Shown here piece after piece: positions 34,228-46,419 of a DNA stretch of 64,000 nt. Made by a program: the position numbers and the translations under genes. Source of the DNA: Trueperaceae bacterium (GTDB lineage: Bacteria > Deinococcota > Deinococci > Deinococcales > Trueperaceae); the NCBI GenBank assembly GCA_011389865.1, contig JAABTL010000005.1, positions 62,001 to 126,000 on the forward strand, written 5' to 3'. The notes below the pieces were generated by a model. The model saw nothing but the letters and a program-made list of their open reading frames with translations, made no database searches and was not told the DNA's origin. Numbering within the stretch: the stretch's first letter is position 1; every line of letters begins with the position of its first letter.

Positions 34228-34881
34228 TCAACTCGGCGCGGGATCGCCGGGGGGACGCGGGGCCCATCCGGCGGCGACCGCCCGCGCCGTCCGGGCCAGG
34301 CGGCGGGCCTCCCGCAATGGGGTCGGTGTTCGCGTGGCACCCGCGAACCCGCGAACCACCGCCAACGCGGTGGCGGGATCCGTGCGCCACGCGGCGTGCA
34401 CGATGACGGGCCTCGCGCCCACCCGGGTCCACACGCGGTACGCGACGACCTGGCCATCCAGGGTCAAGGGTTGCGGCTCCGCAGACCCTCCGGGCGCGGG
34501 GGCGACCGCGGCCAGTGGCCGGTCCGTCACCCCGACGGTCGCCAGGTCCAGCACCGCGCCGAGGTGCAGCGCGAGGCCGGCCCGGCGTGGATGATCGCGG
34601 CCGGTCGCGTCGACCAGCAGCACGTCCGGTCGCACCGGCAGGCCCGCGACCGCCCGCTCGAGGAGCGCTCCGGCGCGCAGCGCCAGCAGGCCCGGGGCGT
34701 AGCTGGCCGCGGTCGTCCCGGCGACCACGTGCGCGGCGACGCGCCGGCCGCCCTCGAAGGTCGCGGCCGCCGCCCACGCCGGCTCGGCGCCGGCCGCGAG
34801 CGCGTCGGCGTCTTCCGCGAAGCACACGAAGCAAGCGCCCACGCGCGCCGCGAGGACGGCCCGGCACGGCGGGGGCGCCAT
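34228..34881 (-). CDS. Endonuclease V-like protein with lost catalytic residues
   Basis: A 217-residue protein with the EndoV frame: YAPGLLALRAG, PDVLLVDATGRDHPRRAGLALHLGAVLDLATVGVTDRPL, and a C-terminal GFAGATRTPTPLREARRLA. In active EndoV (deoxyinosine 3' endonuclease) these read FPYIPGLLAFREG, FDGQGLAHPRKLGIASHMG and TIGVAKSRL. Here the early Asp of the DLSF motif is Cys or Phe, the Glu of REG is Ala, and the Lys of VAKS is Asp. Only the central Asp (D91) and His (H97) remain, so deoxyinosine cleavage is doubtful. The similarity extends upstream of the ATG (TDAAGLAALQRRLAA), so a non-ATG start or a decayed N-terminus is possible. It lies 80 bases after the deacetylase-family gene. Confidence 0.7.
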   Translation of the reverse strand: MAPPPCRAVLAARVGACFVCFAEDADALAAGAEPAWAAAATFEGGRRVAAHVVAGTTAASYAPGLLALRAGALLERAVAGLPVRPDVLLVDATGRDHPRRAGLALHLGAVLDLATVGVTDRPLAAVAPAPGGSAEPQPLTLDGQVVAYRVWTRVGARPVIVHAAWRTDPATALAVVRGFAGATRTPTPLREARRLARTARAVAAGWAPRPPGDPAPS

Positions 34882-34960
34882 CGCCGCCAGCCGCCGCTGC
34901 AGCGCGGCGAGGCCGGCGGCATCGGTGGGCCACGGCGTTCCCGCGGGCGGCCGCCAGTCG

Positions 34961-36100
34961 TCAGTCGTCGGCGTCGATCCCGTGGCGTGCGAACAGCAGC
35001 GACCGCACCCGCCGCAGCATGGCGTCGATCTCGATGTCGACCCCGCTGCGGCGGCCGGCGTCCGAGAGCAGCGTGCGATCGCGCAGGCCGCCGGTCCACT
35101 CGGTCGTCTCGAGCAACACGCCGCCCATGCCGAAGCTCATCGCGTCGTGGTGCTCCTGGTCGCCGCACAGGACGCTCCAGGCGAGGGCCCAGCCGCGCAC
35201 GGTGTTCTCGACGTGGTAACCGCCGCCGCCGGTCGCCAGGATCGGCTTGCCCAACCCGCGCACGTGCTCGAGCACGTCGGCGTAGGCGTTGTTGCTCAGG
35301 TGCAGGTGCGCGAGCGGGTCGCCCGCCAGCGCGTCCATGCCGATCTCGACGACGATGACGTCCGGGTCGAAGGCACGCATGAGCGGCAGCGCCCCCTCCT
35401 CGAAGACCTTCACCCACGCGGCGTCGTAGGTGCCGACCGGCAGCGGGAAGTTGGCGGCGTACCCGCGTCCCTCGCCGTGGCCGATCTCCTCCTCGAAGCC
35501 CGTGCCCGGGAAGAGCGTCTTGCCGCTCTCGTGCAGCGACACCGTCATGACGTCGCTGCGATCGTAGAAGGCGTCCTGGACGCCGTCACAGTGATGGGCG
35601 TCGACGTCGAGGAACAGCACCCGCTTGCCGGCACGCGCCAGCGTCTCGCAGGCCAGCACGACGTCGTTGACGTAGCAGAAGCCGGAGGCCCGCGTCGGGT
35701 GCGCGTGGTGGAAGCCCCCGGACGGGTTGAAGGCCAGGTCGACCTCGCCGGCCAGGATGAGTTCCGCCGCCGTCACCGAGCCGCCCGCGGCCAGGCTGAC
35801 GTAGTCCAGCATCCCCGGGAAGATGGGGCAGTCGGGTGTCCCCAGGCCCATCGACAGCGCCTGCAGATCGTGTTCGCCCATCCCGCCACGGTGGAGCGCG
35901 TCGAGGTAGCCAGGGTCGTGGAAGCTCTCGAGCTCCGCTCGCGAGAGCTTGCGCGGCGCCACCAGCGTGCGGTCGCCGCCGTGCATCAGGCCCATGTTCT
36001 CGACCGTGCGGTAGGTCAGGCCCGCGCGCCGCGTGTCGAACGGGCAGGCGGGCGGGTACCCGCCCTCGTCGAGTTCGTCGGTGAAGATGAACGCCTTCAT
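34961..36100 (-). CDS. Histone deacetylase / AcuC-family protein
   Basis: A 379-residue zinc-dependent amidohydrolase of the arginase/deacetylase fold. Active-site blocks are PSGGFHHAHPTRASGFCYVNDV (tandem His), FLDVDAHHCDGVQDAFY (zinc Asp and His), VEIGMDALAGDPLAHLHLSN (second zinc Asp) and ATGGGGYHVENTVRGW (transition-state Tyr). Members remove acetyl groups from protein lysines (AcuC acts on acetyl-CoA synthetase) or from polyamines. Divergent neighbours are an acyl-CoA synthetase and a protein with a GNAT acetyltransferase domain, so control of protein acetylation is plausible. GGAAGGCGG precedes the ATG. Confidence 0.9.
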   Translation of the reverse strand: MKAFIFTDELDEGGYPPACPFDTRRAGLTYRTVENMGLMHGGDRTLVAPRKLSRAELESFHDPGYLDALHRGGMGEHDLQALSMGLGTPDCPIFPGMLDYVSLAAGGSVTAAELILAGEVDLAFNPSGGFHHAHPTRASGFCYVNDVVLACETLARAGKRVLFLDVDAHHCDGVQDAFYDRSDVMTVSLHESGKTLFPGTGFEEEIGHGEGRGYAANFPLPVGTYDAAWVKVFEEGALPLMRAFDPDVIVVEIGMDALAGDPLAHLHLSNNAYADVLEHVRGLGKPILATGGGGYHVENTVRGWALAWSVLCGDQEHHDAMSFGMGGVLLETTEWTGGLRDRTLLSDAGRRSGVDIEIDAMLRRVRSLLFARHGIDADD

Positions 36101-36389
36101 GCGCGCCGCCGCCTTCCTTGCCCGCCGCGCGCCTCGCGCGCGGCCACGATGCCCTTGGATCCGCCGCAGCCCGCGGCTCGCCAGCCCGTCGACCGCGCCT
36201 CGACCAGGCGCGATCACGTCAGGATACCGTGTGCAACCGGCGTGCCGGTCGCGCCCCCGGCCCCGCGGGCGCCGGCCCCGCCCAGGGCTTACCGGGGCAC
36301 GGGCGCGACGTCCGCGGACCCGCGCCCCGGCCGCCTTCGGGTACGATGGCTCCGCCGCCCCCGCCGGGGCGGCATGGAGGCTCCACCCC
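36101..36389 (+). promoter_or_regulatory. Divergent spacer with promoter and 5'-UTR hairpin for the acyl-CoA synthetase
   Basis: TACGAT (36342-36347) is a likely -10 box. GCCGCCCC (36354-36361) and GGGGCGGC (36366-36373) form an 8-bp hairpin in the leader, directly before GGAGG (36376-36380). The remainder holds several GC palindromes (for example CCGCGCGC/GCGCGCGG near 36122-36140) and no convincing ORF. Confidence 0.45.
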
Positions 36390-38489
36390 ATGCTCAGCTC
36401 CCTGCTCTACCCCGCATCCGTCGCCGTCTTCGGCGCGTCCCGTACCCCGGGCAAGGTCGGCTACGAGGTCGTCGCCAACCTCAAGAAGGGCGGCTTCGGC
36501 GGCGCGATCGTGCCCGTCAACCCCACCGCGGACGAGATCCTCGGCCTGCCGTGCTTCCCCAACCTCAAGGCGTATGGCAAGCCCGTCGAGCTCGGCGTGG
36601 TCGCCGTGCCCACCAAGATGGTTCGCTCCGCCGTGGAGGACGCCATCCACGGGGGCGCCAAGGCGATCGTCGTCATCACCGCCGGCTTCAAGGAGGTCGA
36701 CGAAGAGGGCGCCGAGATGGAGCGCGAGATCGAGCGCCTGTGCACCGCGCGCGGCGTCAAGCTCGTCGGCCCCAACTGCCTCGGCGTGATCAACACCGAC
36801 CACGCGATGAACGCCTCCTTCGCCAGCCACATGCCGAAGGCGGGGGGCATCTCGGTGATCTCGCAGTCGGGCGCCCTGCTCACGGCGATCCTCGACCTCG
36901 CGGCGTCGCGCCACCTCGGCCTCGGCAAGCTCATCAGCATGGGCAACAAGGCGCAGCTGGACGAGACCGACTTCCTGACGGCGCTGGCGACGGACGAGCA
37001 GACCAAGGTCATCGTCGGCTACCTGGAGAGCATCGCCTCGGGCGACGACTTCATCCGTGCCGCCCAGCAGGCGACCAACCGCAAGCCGGTCATCGTGTTC
37101 AAGGCGGGCACGACCACGGCGGGCGTCAAGGCCGCGTCGTCGCACACGGGCAGCCTCGCGGGCGCCGACGTCGCCTACGGCGCGGCGTTCGTGCGCTCCG
37201 GGGTCATCCGCGCGGACACCTTCGAGTCGATGTTCGACTACGCGACCGCGTTCGCGATGCAACCGCTGCCCAAGGGCGACCGGGTCGCGATCATCACCAA
37301 CGCCGGCGGCCCCGGCATCATGGCGGCGGACGCCGTCGAGAACGCCGGGATGAAGGTCAGCCCCTTGGGCGGCGGGGCGGCCACCGCGCTGGCCTCCAAG
37401 CTGCCGGCTGCGGCCAGCGTCGGCAACCCGATCGACGTGCTGGGCGACGCCGACCCCGAGCGCTACGTCATGGCCGTCGACGCCGCACAGGACGACCCCG
37501 ACATCGACGCGATCATCGTGATCCTCACCCCGCAGGCGATGACCCGCCCCGCCGAGACGGCCCGCGCGGTCGCGGCCGCCTCCCGCGGCGAGAAGCCCGT
37601 CCTGGCCTCCTTCATGGGCGGGGCCGACGTCATGCCCGGCCGCGACGAGCTGGCCGCCGCCAACCTGCCCGACTACACCTCCCCCGAGCGGGCCGTCGCG
37701 GCCCTGCGGGCCATGGTCGACTACGCCACCTGGCTCGATCGACCGCCGCGGGTCATCACCCGCTTCGGCGTCAACCGGCGCCGCGTCGAACGCATCATCC
37801 GCCGCCACCTCAAGGTGGGTCAGCTGCAGGTGGGCGAGGCGCAGGCGAAGGCGATCCTGGACGCCTACGACTTCAACGTGCCGCCCGGCCAGCTGGCGAT
37901 GACGGTCGAGGAGGCCGTCGACGTCGCCGAGCGGATCGGCTACCCGGTCGCGATGAAGATCGCCTCCCCCGACGTCATCCACAAGTCGGACCTCGGGGGC
38001 GTCAAGCTGAACCTCGGTTCGCCCGACGCCGTGCGCGACGCGTTCGACCTGATGATGATGCGCATCCCGCAGCGCGTGCCGACGGCGCGCATCGAGGGCG
38101 TGTACCTGGAGTCGATGGTCGGCCGTGGCCGCGAGATCATCCTGGGCATGACGCGCGACCCGCAGTTCGGCCCGATGCTGATGTTCGGCCTCGGCGGCAT
38201 CTTCGTGGAGGTCATGAAGGACGTGACCTTCCACATCGCGCCGATCACCAAGGAGGAGTCGCTGCAGATGCTGCGCTCGACCAAGTCGTTCGCCCTGCTC
38301 AAGGGCGTCCGCGGGCAGGCGTCGGTCGACCTCGACGCCATCGCCGATGCCCTGCAGCGCATCAGCCAGCTCGTCACGGACTTCCCGCAGATCGTCGAGA
38401 TGGACATCAACCCCTTCATCGTGGGCACGGTGGGCAGCGAGTCGATCGCCGCCGACGCCCGCATCACGCTCCAGGAACCCGAGGCTTGA
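36390..38489 (+). CDS. Acetate--CoA ligase (ADP-forming), fused alpha-beta subunits
   Basis: A 699-residue cytosolic enzyme that interconverts acyl-CoA + ADP + Pi with acid + CoA + ATP. The N-terminal CoA-binding domain starts LLYPASVAVFGASRTPGKVGYEVV. The succinyl-CoA-ligase-like domains carry LVGPNCLGVIN and ISQSGALLTAIL, and the phospho-His is in AASSHTGSLAG. The C-terminal ATP-grasp domain (~480-699) contains IGYPVAMKIASPDVIHKSDLGGVKLNL and GLGGIFVEVMKDVTFHIAPI. It is followed after three bases by a CoA-transferase/GNAT fusion. Direction in vivo (acetate activation or ATP gain from acyl-CoA) is not shown. ATG at 36390 has GGAGG upstream. Confidence 0.9.
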   Translation: MLSSLLYPASVAVFGASRTPGKVGYEVVANLKKGGFGGAIVPVNPTADEILGLPCFPNLKAYGKPVELGVVAVPTKMVRSAVEDAIHGGAKAIVVITAGFKEVDEEGAEMEREIERLCTARGVKLVGPNCLGVINTDHAMNASFASHMPKAGGISVISQSGALLTAILDLAASRHLGLGKLISMGNKAQLDETDFLTALATDEQTKVIVGYLESIASGDDFIRAAQQATNRKPVIVFKAGTTTAGVKAASSHTGSLAGADVAYGAAFVRSGVIRADTFESMFDYATAFAMQPLPKGDRVAIITNAGGPGIMAADAVENAGMKVSPLGGGAATALASKLPAAASVGNPIDVLGDADPERYVMAVDAAQDDPDIDAIIVILTPQAMTRPAETARAVAAASRGEKPVLASFMGGADVMPGRDELAAANLPDYTSPERAVAALRAMVDYATWLDRPPRVITRFGVNRRRVERIIRRHLKVGQLQVGEAQAKAILDAYDFNVPPGQLAMTVEEAVDVAERIGYPVAMKIASPDVIHKSDLGGVKLNLGSPDAVRDAFDLMMMRIPQRVPTARIEGVYLESMVGRGREIILGMTRDPQFGPMLMFGLGGIFVEVMKDVTFHIAPITKEESLQMLRSTKSFALLKGVRGQASVDLDAIADALQRISQLVTDFPQIVEMDINPFIVGTVGSESIAADARITLQEPEA

Positions 38490-38492
38490 GGC

Positions 38493-40373
38493 ATGGCAGC
38501 GATGCGTCTGAACTGGGTCGACCCCGATTGGCAGGAGACCTACGCGGAGCAGATCGAGACGCCGGAGAAGGCGGTCCGCCGCATCCGACCCGGCGATCGC
38601 GTGTTCGTCGGCACCGGCTGCGGACAGCCGCTGCGGCTGGTGCGCGCCCTCGTCGGGCGGGCCGACGAGCTGGCCGACGTGGAGATCGTCCACCTGTTGA
38701 CCTTCGGTGACGCCCCCTACGCCACCAAGGAGATGTCGTCGACCTTCCGCATCAACAGCTTCTTCATCGGCGAGAACGTCCGCGACCTCATCCAGCAGGG
38801 CATCGGGGCGTACACGCCGATCTTTCTCTCCGACGTGCCACGCCTGTTCAGCAGCGGCCGCCTGCCGCTCGACGCGGCGCTCATCCACGTCACCCCGCCG
38901 GACGCCAACGGCTACTGCAGCCTCGGCATCTCGGTCGACATCGTCAAGTCGGCGGCCGAGAACGCCTCGCTGGTGATCGCGCAGGTCAACCCGCGCATGC
39001 CGCGCACGCTCGGCAACGCGCGCATCCACGTACACGACATCGACGTGCTCGTGCCGGTCGAGGAGGAACTCGTCGAGTACGCGACCCCGCCGCTGAACGA
39101 GACCACCGACCGCATCGGCAGGATCGTCGCCAGCCTGGTGGACGACGGCTCGACCGTCGAGTTCGGCATCGGCAAGATCCCGCAGGCCATCGTGGCGCAC
39201 CTCAAGGACAAGCGCGACCTCGGCATCCACACCGAGATGGTCAGCGACTCGGTGATCGAGCTCATCGAGTCGGGCGTGGTGACCGGGCGCCGCAAGTCGG
39301 TCGACCGCGGCAAGGTCGTCACCACCTTCTGCGTCGGCTCACGCAAGCTGTACGACTTCGTCGACAACAACGAGGCCTTCGCCTTCCACCCCACCGAGTA
39401 CGTCAACGACCCCTTCGTCATCGGCCGGCAGAACCGTCCGGTGGCGATCAACACCGCGCTCGAGGTCGACCTCACGGGTCAGGTCGGGGCCGACTCGCTC
39501 GCCGGCGCCTTCTACTCGGGCATCGGCGGCCAGGTCGACTTCAACCGCGGCGCCGCGCACGCCGACGACGGCAAGGCGATCATCGCCCTCCCCTCGACCG
39601 CCAAGGGCGGCGAGGTGTCGCGCATCGTGACGCGCCTCTCGGCCGGCGCCGGCGTCGTGACCACGCGCGGCGACGTGCACTACGTGGTGACCGAGTACGG
39701 CGTGGCCTACCTCCACGGGAAGAGCGTGGAAGAGCGCGCCATCGCCCTCATCGCGATCGCCCACCCCGATTTCCGCGCGCGCCTGCTGAAGGAGGCGGTC
39801 GACGCACGCTTCCTCCACCCCGAGTTCGCGCGCGTCGAGGGCAAGCTCGTCGTCGGCCCCACCGAGCTGCGGACGACGCGTTTGCTCGGCGATGGCACGC
39901 AGGTCACCTTCCGGCCGATCCACCCGACCGACGAGCCCCGCATCACCGACCTGTTCTACGCGCTGTCGCAGGAGACGATCTACTACCGGTACATGTCGCG
40001 CTCCAAGACGGTGCCGCGCTCCGAGATCCAGGACTTCGTGTTCATCGACCACCGCAGCGAGCTCGCCATCGTCTGCACGGTGCCGGAGGCGCACGGCGAG
40101 GACATCATCGCCGTCGGCCGCTACTACCTCGACGAGAAGACGAACATGGCCGAGGTGGCGTTCGTGGTGCGCGACGACTGGCAGAACAAGGGCATCGGCA
40201 CGGAGCTGCTGCGCTACCTGACGCAGATCGCCATCCGCAACGGCATCCGCGGCTTCACGGCCGAGGTCCTGCGCGCCAACCGCGCCATGCAGCGGGTCTT
40301 CCACAAGGTCGACCACCAGGTGACCAGCCACCCGCAGGACGACGTCTACAGCTTCGTCATCGAGTTCCAGTGA
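38493..40373 (+). CDS. Acetyl-CoA hydrolase/transferase fused to a GNAT acetyltransferase domain
   Basis: A 626-residue two-domain protein. Residues ~1-450 are a family I CoA-transferase/acetyl-CoA hydrolase: [58 protein letters not shown] and [18 protein letters not shown]. The glutamate of the active-site thioester is likely in HPTEYVND. Residues ~465-626 are a GNAT N-acetyltransferase with the acetyl-CoA loop [18 protein letters not shown]. It may move CoA between acids and also acetylate a protein lysine, linking acyl-CoA state to regulation. The gene sits three bases after an ADP-forming acyl-CoA synthetase and close to a deacetylase-family gene. Confidence 0.9.
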   Translation: MAAMRLNWVDPDWQETYAEQIETPEKAVRRIRPGDRVFVGTGCGQPLRLVRALVGRADELADVEIVHLLTFGDAPYATKEMSSTFRINSFFIGENVRDLIQQGIGAYTPIFLSDVPRLFSSGRLPLDAALIHVTPPDANGYCSLGISVDIVKSAAENASLVIAQVNPRMPRTLGNARIHVHDIDVLVPVEEELVEYATPPLNETTDRIGRIVASLVDDGSTVEFGIGKIPQAIVAHLKDKRDLGIHTEMVSDSVIELIESGVVTGRRKSVDRGKVVTTFCVGSRKLYDFVDNNEAFAFHPTEYVNDPFVIGRQNRPVAINTALEVDLTGQVGADSLAGAFYSGIGGQVDFNRGAAHADDGKAIIALPSTAKGGEVSRIVTRLSAGAGVVTTRGDVHYVVTEYGVAYLHGKSVEERAIALIAIAHPDFRARLLKEAVDARFLHPEFARVEGKLVVGPTELRTTRLLGDGTQVTFRPIHPTDEPRITDLFYALSQETIYYRYMSRSKTVPRSEIQDFVFIDHRSELAIVCTVPEAHGEDIIAVGRYYLDEKTNMAEVAFVVRDDWQNKGIGTELLRYLTQIAIRNGIRGFTAEVLRANRAMQRVFHKVDHQVTSHPQDDVYSFVIEFQ

Positions 40374-40451
40374 ACGGTTGGGGCCGCGCTCCGGCGAACG
40401 TCCGGGGCCCCTCCGGCGTGGCCGGGCGGGTCCCTACGGCCCATCGCCGGG

Positions 40452-40832
40452 TCAGGACGACTCGGGCATGCCGGACGAGTGGTGTTCCACGATCCACCAG
40501 CGCCCGTCCACCCGCCGGTACACGAAGGTGAAGCGGGCGTGGGCCTCGCGCTCTGCGCCGGCGCCGAAGGCGAAGGCGTAGATCCCCGAGTGCACCGCGA
40601 CGTCGCCGTAGGCGCGCGCGTGCCCCTCGACGACGCTCGCCCTGGGGCGCCGCTGGAGGAAGTGGGCGAAGTAGTCGCGGCGCCCCTCCTCCGTGGTGCG
40701 GACCCTGTCCGAGAAGGTCGGCAACAGCACCGCGTCGGGCGCGTAGAGCGCGACCACCTCGTCGGCGTCGCCGGTCCGTAGCGCGGCGTCCCAGGCGGCG
40801 AAGAGGTCGCGGATGTCGTCCTGGTCGGACAT
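40452..40832 (-). CDS. SgcJ/EcaC-type NTF2-like protein
   Basis: A 126-residue protein with the DUF4440/SnoaL-like fold. It starts [39 protein letters not shown], the usual opening of the SgcJ/EcaC family, and ends with strands [22 protein letters not shown] central HxGxY strand is present ([10 protein letters not shown]). Function unknown; relatives are assigned to calcium/calmodulin kinase association-like or small-molecule-binding roles. AGGAG precedes the ATG. It lies downstream of icd on the same strand but is separated from it by a strong terminator hairpin. Confidence 0.82.
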   Translation of the reverse strand: MSDQDDIRDLFAAWDAALRTGDADEVVALYAPDAVLLPTFSDRVRTTEEGRRDYFAHFLQRRPRASVVEGHARAYGDVAVHSGIYAFAFGAGAEREAHARFTFVYRRVDGRWWIVEHHSSGMPESS

Positions 40833-40852
40833 GGGGTCGTCGTCTCCTGGGT

Positions 40853-40879
40853 GGGGGGCGGCCCGAGCGGCCGCCCCCC
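40853..40879 (-). terminator. Strong hairpin ending the aclB-aclA-icd operon
   Basis: GGGGGGCGGCC and GGCCGCCCCCC form a perfect 11-bp stem with a 5-nt loop, directly after the icd stop. On the minus strand CACCCAGG follows, without a T-tract. Confidence 0.65.
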
Positions 40880-40889
40880 ATGCCGATGC

Positions 40890-43130
<2,241 letters not shown>

Positions 43131-43143
43131 GGGCGAGGCTCCT

Positions 43144-44985
43144 TCAGTCGAGCATGTAGGCGATGTCGTCCCATGGGTGCCGGTACAGGCCCTGCTTGAG
43201 ACGCTTCTGGTCGAGGTGGTGGCCGATGAGGCCGATCGTCCGGCCGAGCACGAACAGCCCGTTGAGCGCGCCGAGGGCGACGTACTGGTCCGCCTCCTCG
43301 CGCGGCATCTCCGAGCGGAGCATGTCGGCGAAGGCGATTCCGATGGCGCCGTCGACGTTGAGGATCAGGTTGTTGCGCTTGGCCGTGGTGATCTTCTCCA
43401 CCTCCAGAGCGTACGTCAGGAGCGCGGACGACCCGAAGTGCTCGAGCGCGTACGCCTTGATGATGCTGACGCGCAGGTCCGGATTGTGCACGCTCTTGAC
43501 CCGGTGGCCGATGCCCTGGATGTTGACGCCCTTGCGCTTCATCTCGTCGACGAACTGCTGCGGCGTGAGGCCGCGGTCGTAGGCGTCGGAGAACATCTGG
43601 GCCGCGCCGTCCACCGCGCCGCCGAAGCGCGGGCCGATGGTGAGCATGCCGCTGACGATCGACGACACCAGGTCCTTGCCGGCGCGGGTGGCGACGATCG
43701 TGTTGTGGGCGCCGGACACGGCCGGGCCGTGGTCGGCGGTCACCATCAGCGCCATCTCGATGAACTTGGTGGCGTAGGCGGGCAGCAGGCGCTTGAACCA
43801 CAGCACGCTCAGGACGCCGCCGACGCCGAGCTCGCGCTCGAAGACCTGCGTGATCGGCAGGTCGCCGTACATCAGCTCCTCGCCGCGGTCGTCGGAGATC
43901 GTGCTGATGAAGCTGGCCGGCTTGCGGATGACGCCTTCCTTGACGGCCTTGGCGTAGTCGAGCGGGATCGACGGCGCCTCGGGCTCGGGCGCGGGCGTGA
44001 TGACGCCGTCGGCCACCAGCCGCTGGTAGGTCTCGCGGATCTTGTCGCCGTAGTCGTCGTAGGAGTCGGGCACGATCGCGCCGGCGGCGCGCAGGGCGGC
44101 GTTCTTGGCGTCGGCGCTCTCGCGGTCGCCGCTGACCTTGGCGCCGGCGTGGCCGAACTGCACCTCGGTCTTGAAGGCCTTGGCGCAGGTGCCCGTCACC
44201 CACATGACCAACGGCTTGGTGATGCGCCCCTGCTCGAGGGCCTCGACGACGTCGTACTCGCCGGCGCCCCCGAGCTCGCCGAGGCAGACGAGCAGCTTCA
44301 CCTCGGGGATCTGCTCGAAGCGCAGCAGGTGGTCGAGCAGCGTCGAGCCGGCGAAGGCGTCGCCCCCGATGGCGATGCCCTCGTAGAGCCCATCGGTGTT
44401 CATCGCGATCGTGTAGTAGGCCTCGTTGCTCAGGCCGCCGGACTTGGAGACGAAGCCGACGGAACCGGGGCGATGCAGCTTCGACTCGACGATGTTCTCG
44501 ATCGTCCCGCCGGTGTTGCCGATCTTGAAGCAGCCGGCCTTGATGCCGCCGACGGTGGCGGGGCCGATGATCGTCTTGCCGAGCTCGCGCGCCTTGGCGG
44601 CCATCAGCTTCGAGCGGCGCTCGGGCACGCCCTCGGCGATGACGACCACGGTGCGGATCTGGGGCAGGTCGAGCGCCTCCATCGTCGACGCGGCGGCCGA
44701 GCGGAACGACGCGAAGTTGATCATGACGTCGACGCCCGGGTGCTGCTGCGCCGCGCGCTCGAGCTGGCGGTAGACGGGGATGAGCACCTCGCGGCGGCCG
44801 AAGAACACCTTGGCGAAGCCGTCGCTGCCCGTCGGGTTGACGATCGCGGCGACCGAGGGCGTGCTGCGCCCCGACACGTAGTCGAAGTCGAGCATGCGCT
44901 GCGTGGCGACCGTCTGGTTGTTGTAGATGAACGCCTGGGTCGTGGCGTCGAACAGTTCGTACGGGTTCTCCTTCACCAGCGCCAT
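43144..44985 (-). CDS. aclA: ATP-citrate lyase, large (alpha) subunit
   Basis: A 613-residue subunit. The N-terminal half resembles succinyl-CoA synthetase alpha, with the autophosphorylated His279 in [11 protein letters not shown]. The C-terminal third is the citrate-synthase-like domain ([14 protein letters not shown]-type sequence, [41 protein letters not shown]). With AclB it cleaves citrate using ATP and CoA to acetyl-CoA and oxaloacetate. Length and split match the two-subunit bacterial enzyme of Chlorobium-type organisms. Only three bases separate it from aclB. In bacteria this enzyme usually marks the reductive TCA cycle. Whether that runs here cannot be told from this window. Confidence 0.9.
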   Translation of the reverse strand: MALVKENPYELFDATTQAFIYNNQTVATQRMLDFDYVSGRSTPSVAAIVNPTGSDGFAKVFFGRREVLIPVYRQLERAAQQHPGVDVMINFASFRSAAASTMEALDLPQIRTVVVIAEGVPERRSKLMAAKARELGKTIIGPATVGGIKAGCFKIGNTGGTIENIVESKLHRPGSVGFVSKSGGLSNEAYYTIAMNTDGLYEGIAIGGDAFAGSTLLDHLLRFEQIPEVKLLVCLGELGGAGEYDVVEALEQGRITKPLVMWVTGTCAKAFKTEVQFGHAGAKVSGDRESADAKNAALRAAGAIVPDSYDDYGDKIRETYQRLVADGVITPAPEPEAPSIPLDYAKAVKEGVIRKPASFISTISDDRGEELMYGDLPITQVFERELGVGGVLSVLWFKRLLPAYATKFIEMALMVTADHGPAVSGAHNTIVATRAGKDLVSSIVSGMLTIGPRFGGAVDGAAQMFSDAYDRGLTPQQFVDEMKRKGVNIQGIGHRVKSVHNPDLRVSIIKAYALEHFGSSALLTYALEVEKITTAKRNNLILNVDGAIGIAFADMLRSEMPREEADQYVALGALNGLFVLGRTIGLIGHHLDQKRLKQGLYRHPWDDIAYMLD

Positions 44986-44988
44986 CGC

Positions 44989-46299
44989 TTACCCCGCCTT
45001 CAACGCGATCGAGACGATCTTGGTCATGTGGGTCTCGGGGCCGTACACCTCGATCGGCACCCCGAGCTCCTCGCCGAGCTGGCGCATCATCCGCAGACCC
45101 TCCCGGTAGTTCGGGCCGCCGCGGCGCACGTAGACGCGCACGCCGTACTCCTGGAGGCGCGCCTGGTACTCGCGCAGCGCGCGGATGATGCCCTTGAAGG
45201 TCTTGGCGACGTCGGTGAAGTTGGCGATCCCGCCGCCGATCAGCAGGACCTTGCCGTCCGGGTGCTGGCTGCGGGTCATGAGGTCGAGGATCGTCCTGGC
45301 ATAGAGGTAGGTGAACTCCTCGCTGGGGTCGCCGGAGTACTCGCCGTAGTTGGCCATCTCGTCCATGAAGCCGAGGTCGGTGATCGTGTCGGCGAAGATC
45401 ACCGAGGCGCCGCCGCCGGCGACCATCGTCCACACGCGCCCCTCGGGGTTGAGGACCGTCAGCTTGAGCGAGGCGCCGGTCTTGGCGTCGAGCGCCTCGA
45501 TGTACGCCTCCTCGGGGCTGGGCTCGCGGCCGAACGGGGTCGGGAACTCGAGGTCGCCCCACTTGCTGGCGCTCTCGAAGTCCGCGGTGCTGTCGAGCTT
45601 GGCGGCGAGGTCGAGCGGGGTCACCTTGCCGCCGGCGACGACGAGCGGGTTGATCTCGAGGTAGGCGAAGTTCATGTCGACGTAGAGCTTGAAGAGCGCC
45701 TCGATGAAGCCGGCGGTGCACGCGCGCTTGCCCTGCGGCGTGTCGACGAGCAGCGCCCGCGCGATGTGGGCGCGGGTCGGGGTCTCGCCGATGGGGACTT
45801 GCATGCGGGCGGCCTTGGCGTCGACGTCGCCGACGTCGACGCCGCCCTGGTGGCAGTAGAGGATCTCGTCCCCGTCGCGGTTCGACACGATGGCGAGGTA
45901 GCACTCGTCGGCGGGGTCGTGGGTCTTGTGGGGCTCGACCAGGAAGTGGCGCAGGTAGCCGGTCGTGCCCGCGTCGAGCGGGCGTCCGGCGTCGTCGAAG
46001 CGACCATGGATGGTGACGGGCCCGCGCGTCTTCTCGTCGATCCAGGCGATCGCCTGGTCGACGGTCGCCCCCGTGAGGATGAGGCCGTTCTTGCCGCGCC
46101 GCTTGATCAGTTGGTCGGGCTTGACGACCAGCGGTACCTGCGACAGCCACGGGTGCTCGGCGCGCAGGGCGGCGAGCTCGCCGCCCGAGCTCACGCTGAG
46201 GAAGCGGTCCTCCAACTCACACATGGCATCCCCGTAGTCGTACAGCCGGGTCGCCAGTATGTGCATCCCGTCGGCTTCTCGGATCGCTTTCTGTGCCAT
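44989..46299 (-). CDS. aclB: ATP-citrate lyase, small (beta) subunit
   Basis: A 436-residue ATP-grasp subunit related to succinyl-CoA synthetase beta. It begins AQKAIREADGMHILATRLYD. Later blocks are LVVKPDQLIKRRGKNGLILTGATVDQAIAWI, NFAYLEINPLVV (metal-binding) and VAGGGASVIFADTITDLGFMDEMANYGEYSGDPSEEFTYLYA, characteristic of the citrate-lyase group. The C-terminal part (KTFKGIIRALREYQARLQEYGVRVYVRRGGPNYREGLRMM) binds citrate. GAAGGAGGT precedes the ATG, so this is the first gene of the aclB-aclA-icd operon. The 120-base upstream region is shared tail-on with a peptidase gene. Confidence 0.9.
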   Translation of the reverse strand: MAQKAIREADGMHILATRLYDYGDAMCELEDRFLSVSSGGELAALRAEHPWLSQVPLVVKPDQLIKRRGKNGLILTGATVDQAIAWIDEKTRGPVTIHGRFDDAGRPLDAGTTGYLRHFLVEPHKTHDPADECYLAIVSNRDGDEILYCHQGGVDVGDVDAKAARMQVPIGETPTRAHIARALLVDTPQGKRACTAGFIEALFKLYVDMNFAYLEINPLVVAGGKVTPLDLAAKLDSTADFESASKWGDLEFPTPFGREPSPEEAYIEALDAKTGASLKLTVLNPEGRVWTMVAGGGASVIFADTITDLGFMDEMANYGEYSGDPSEEFTYLYARTILDLMTRSQHPDGKVLLIGGGIANFTDVAKTFKGIIRALREYQARLQEYGVRVYVRRGGPNYREGLRMMRQLGEELGVPIEVYGPETHMTKIVSIALKAG

Positions 46300-46419
46300 C
46301 CCATGGACCTCCTTCGGCCCGGTCGGGCCGCCCTACTCATCGTTTGCACACCTGGAGTCAGGATAAGGGGTCGCCGTCGGGACATCCTTCACGGGAGCGT
46401 CTGGGGCGCGCCCGCGGCG

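Noticed and set aside
34925-38710. A 1261-codon plus-strand open frame over the deacetylase and acyl-CoA synthetase genes
   Set aside because: Shadow of two recognised genes on both strands; composition-driven and without motifs.
40374-40451. GC-rich palindromic stretch between the CoA-transferase/GNAT and SgcJ-like genes as a named element
   Set aside because: Several overlapping short stems (such as GGGGCC/GGCCCC) are possible, but none is clearly preferred. It probably only ends the two convergent transcripts.
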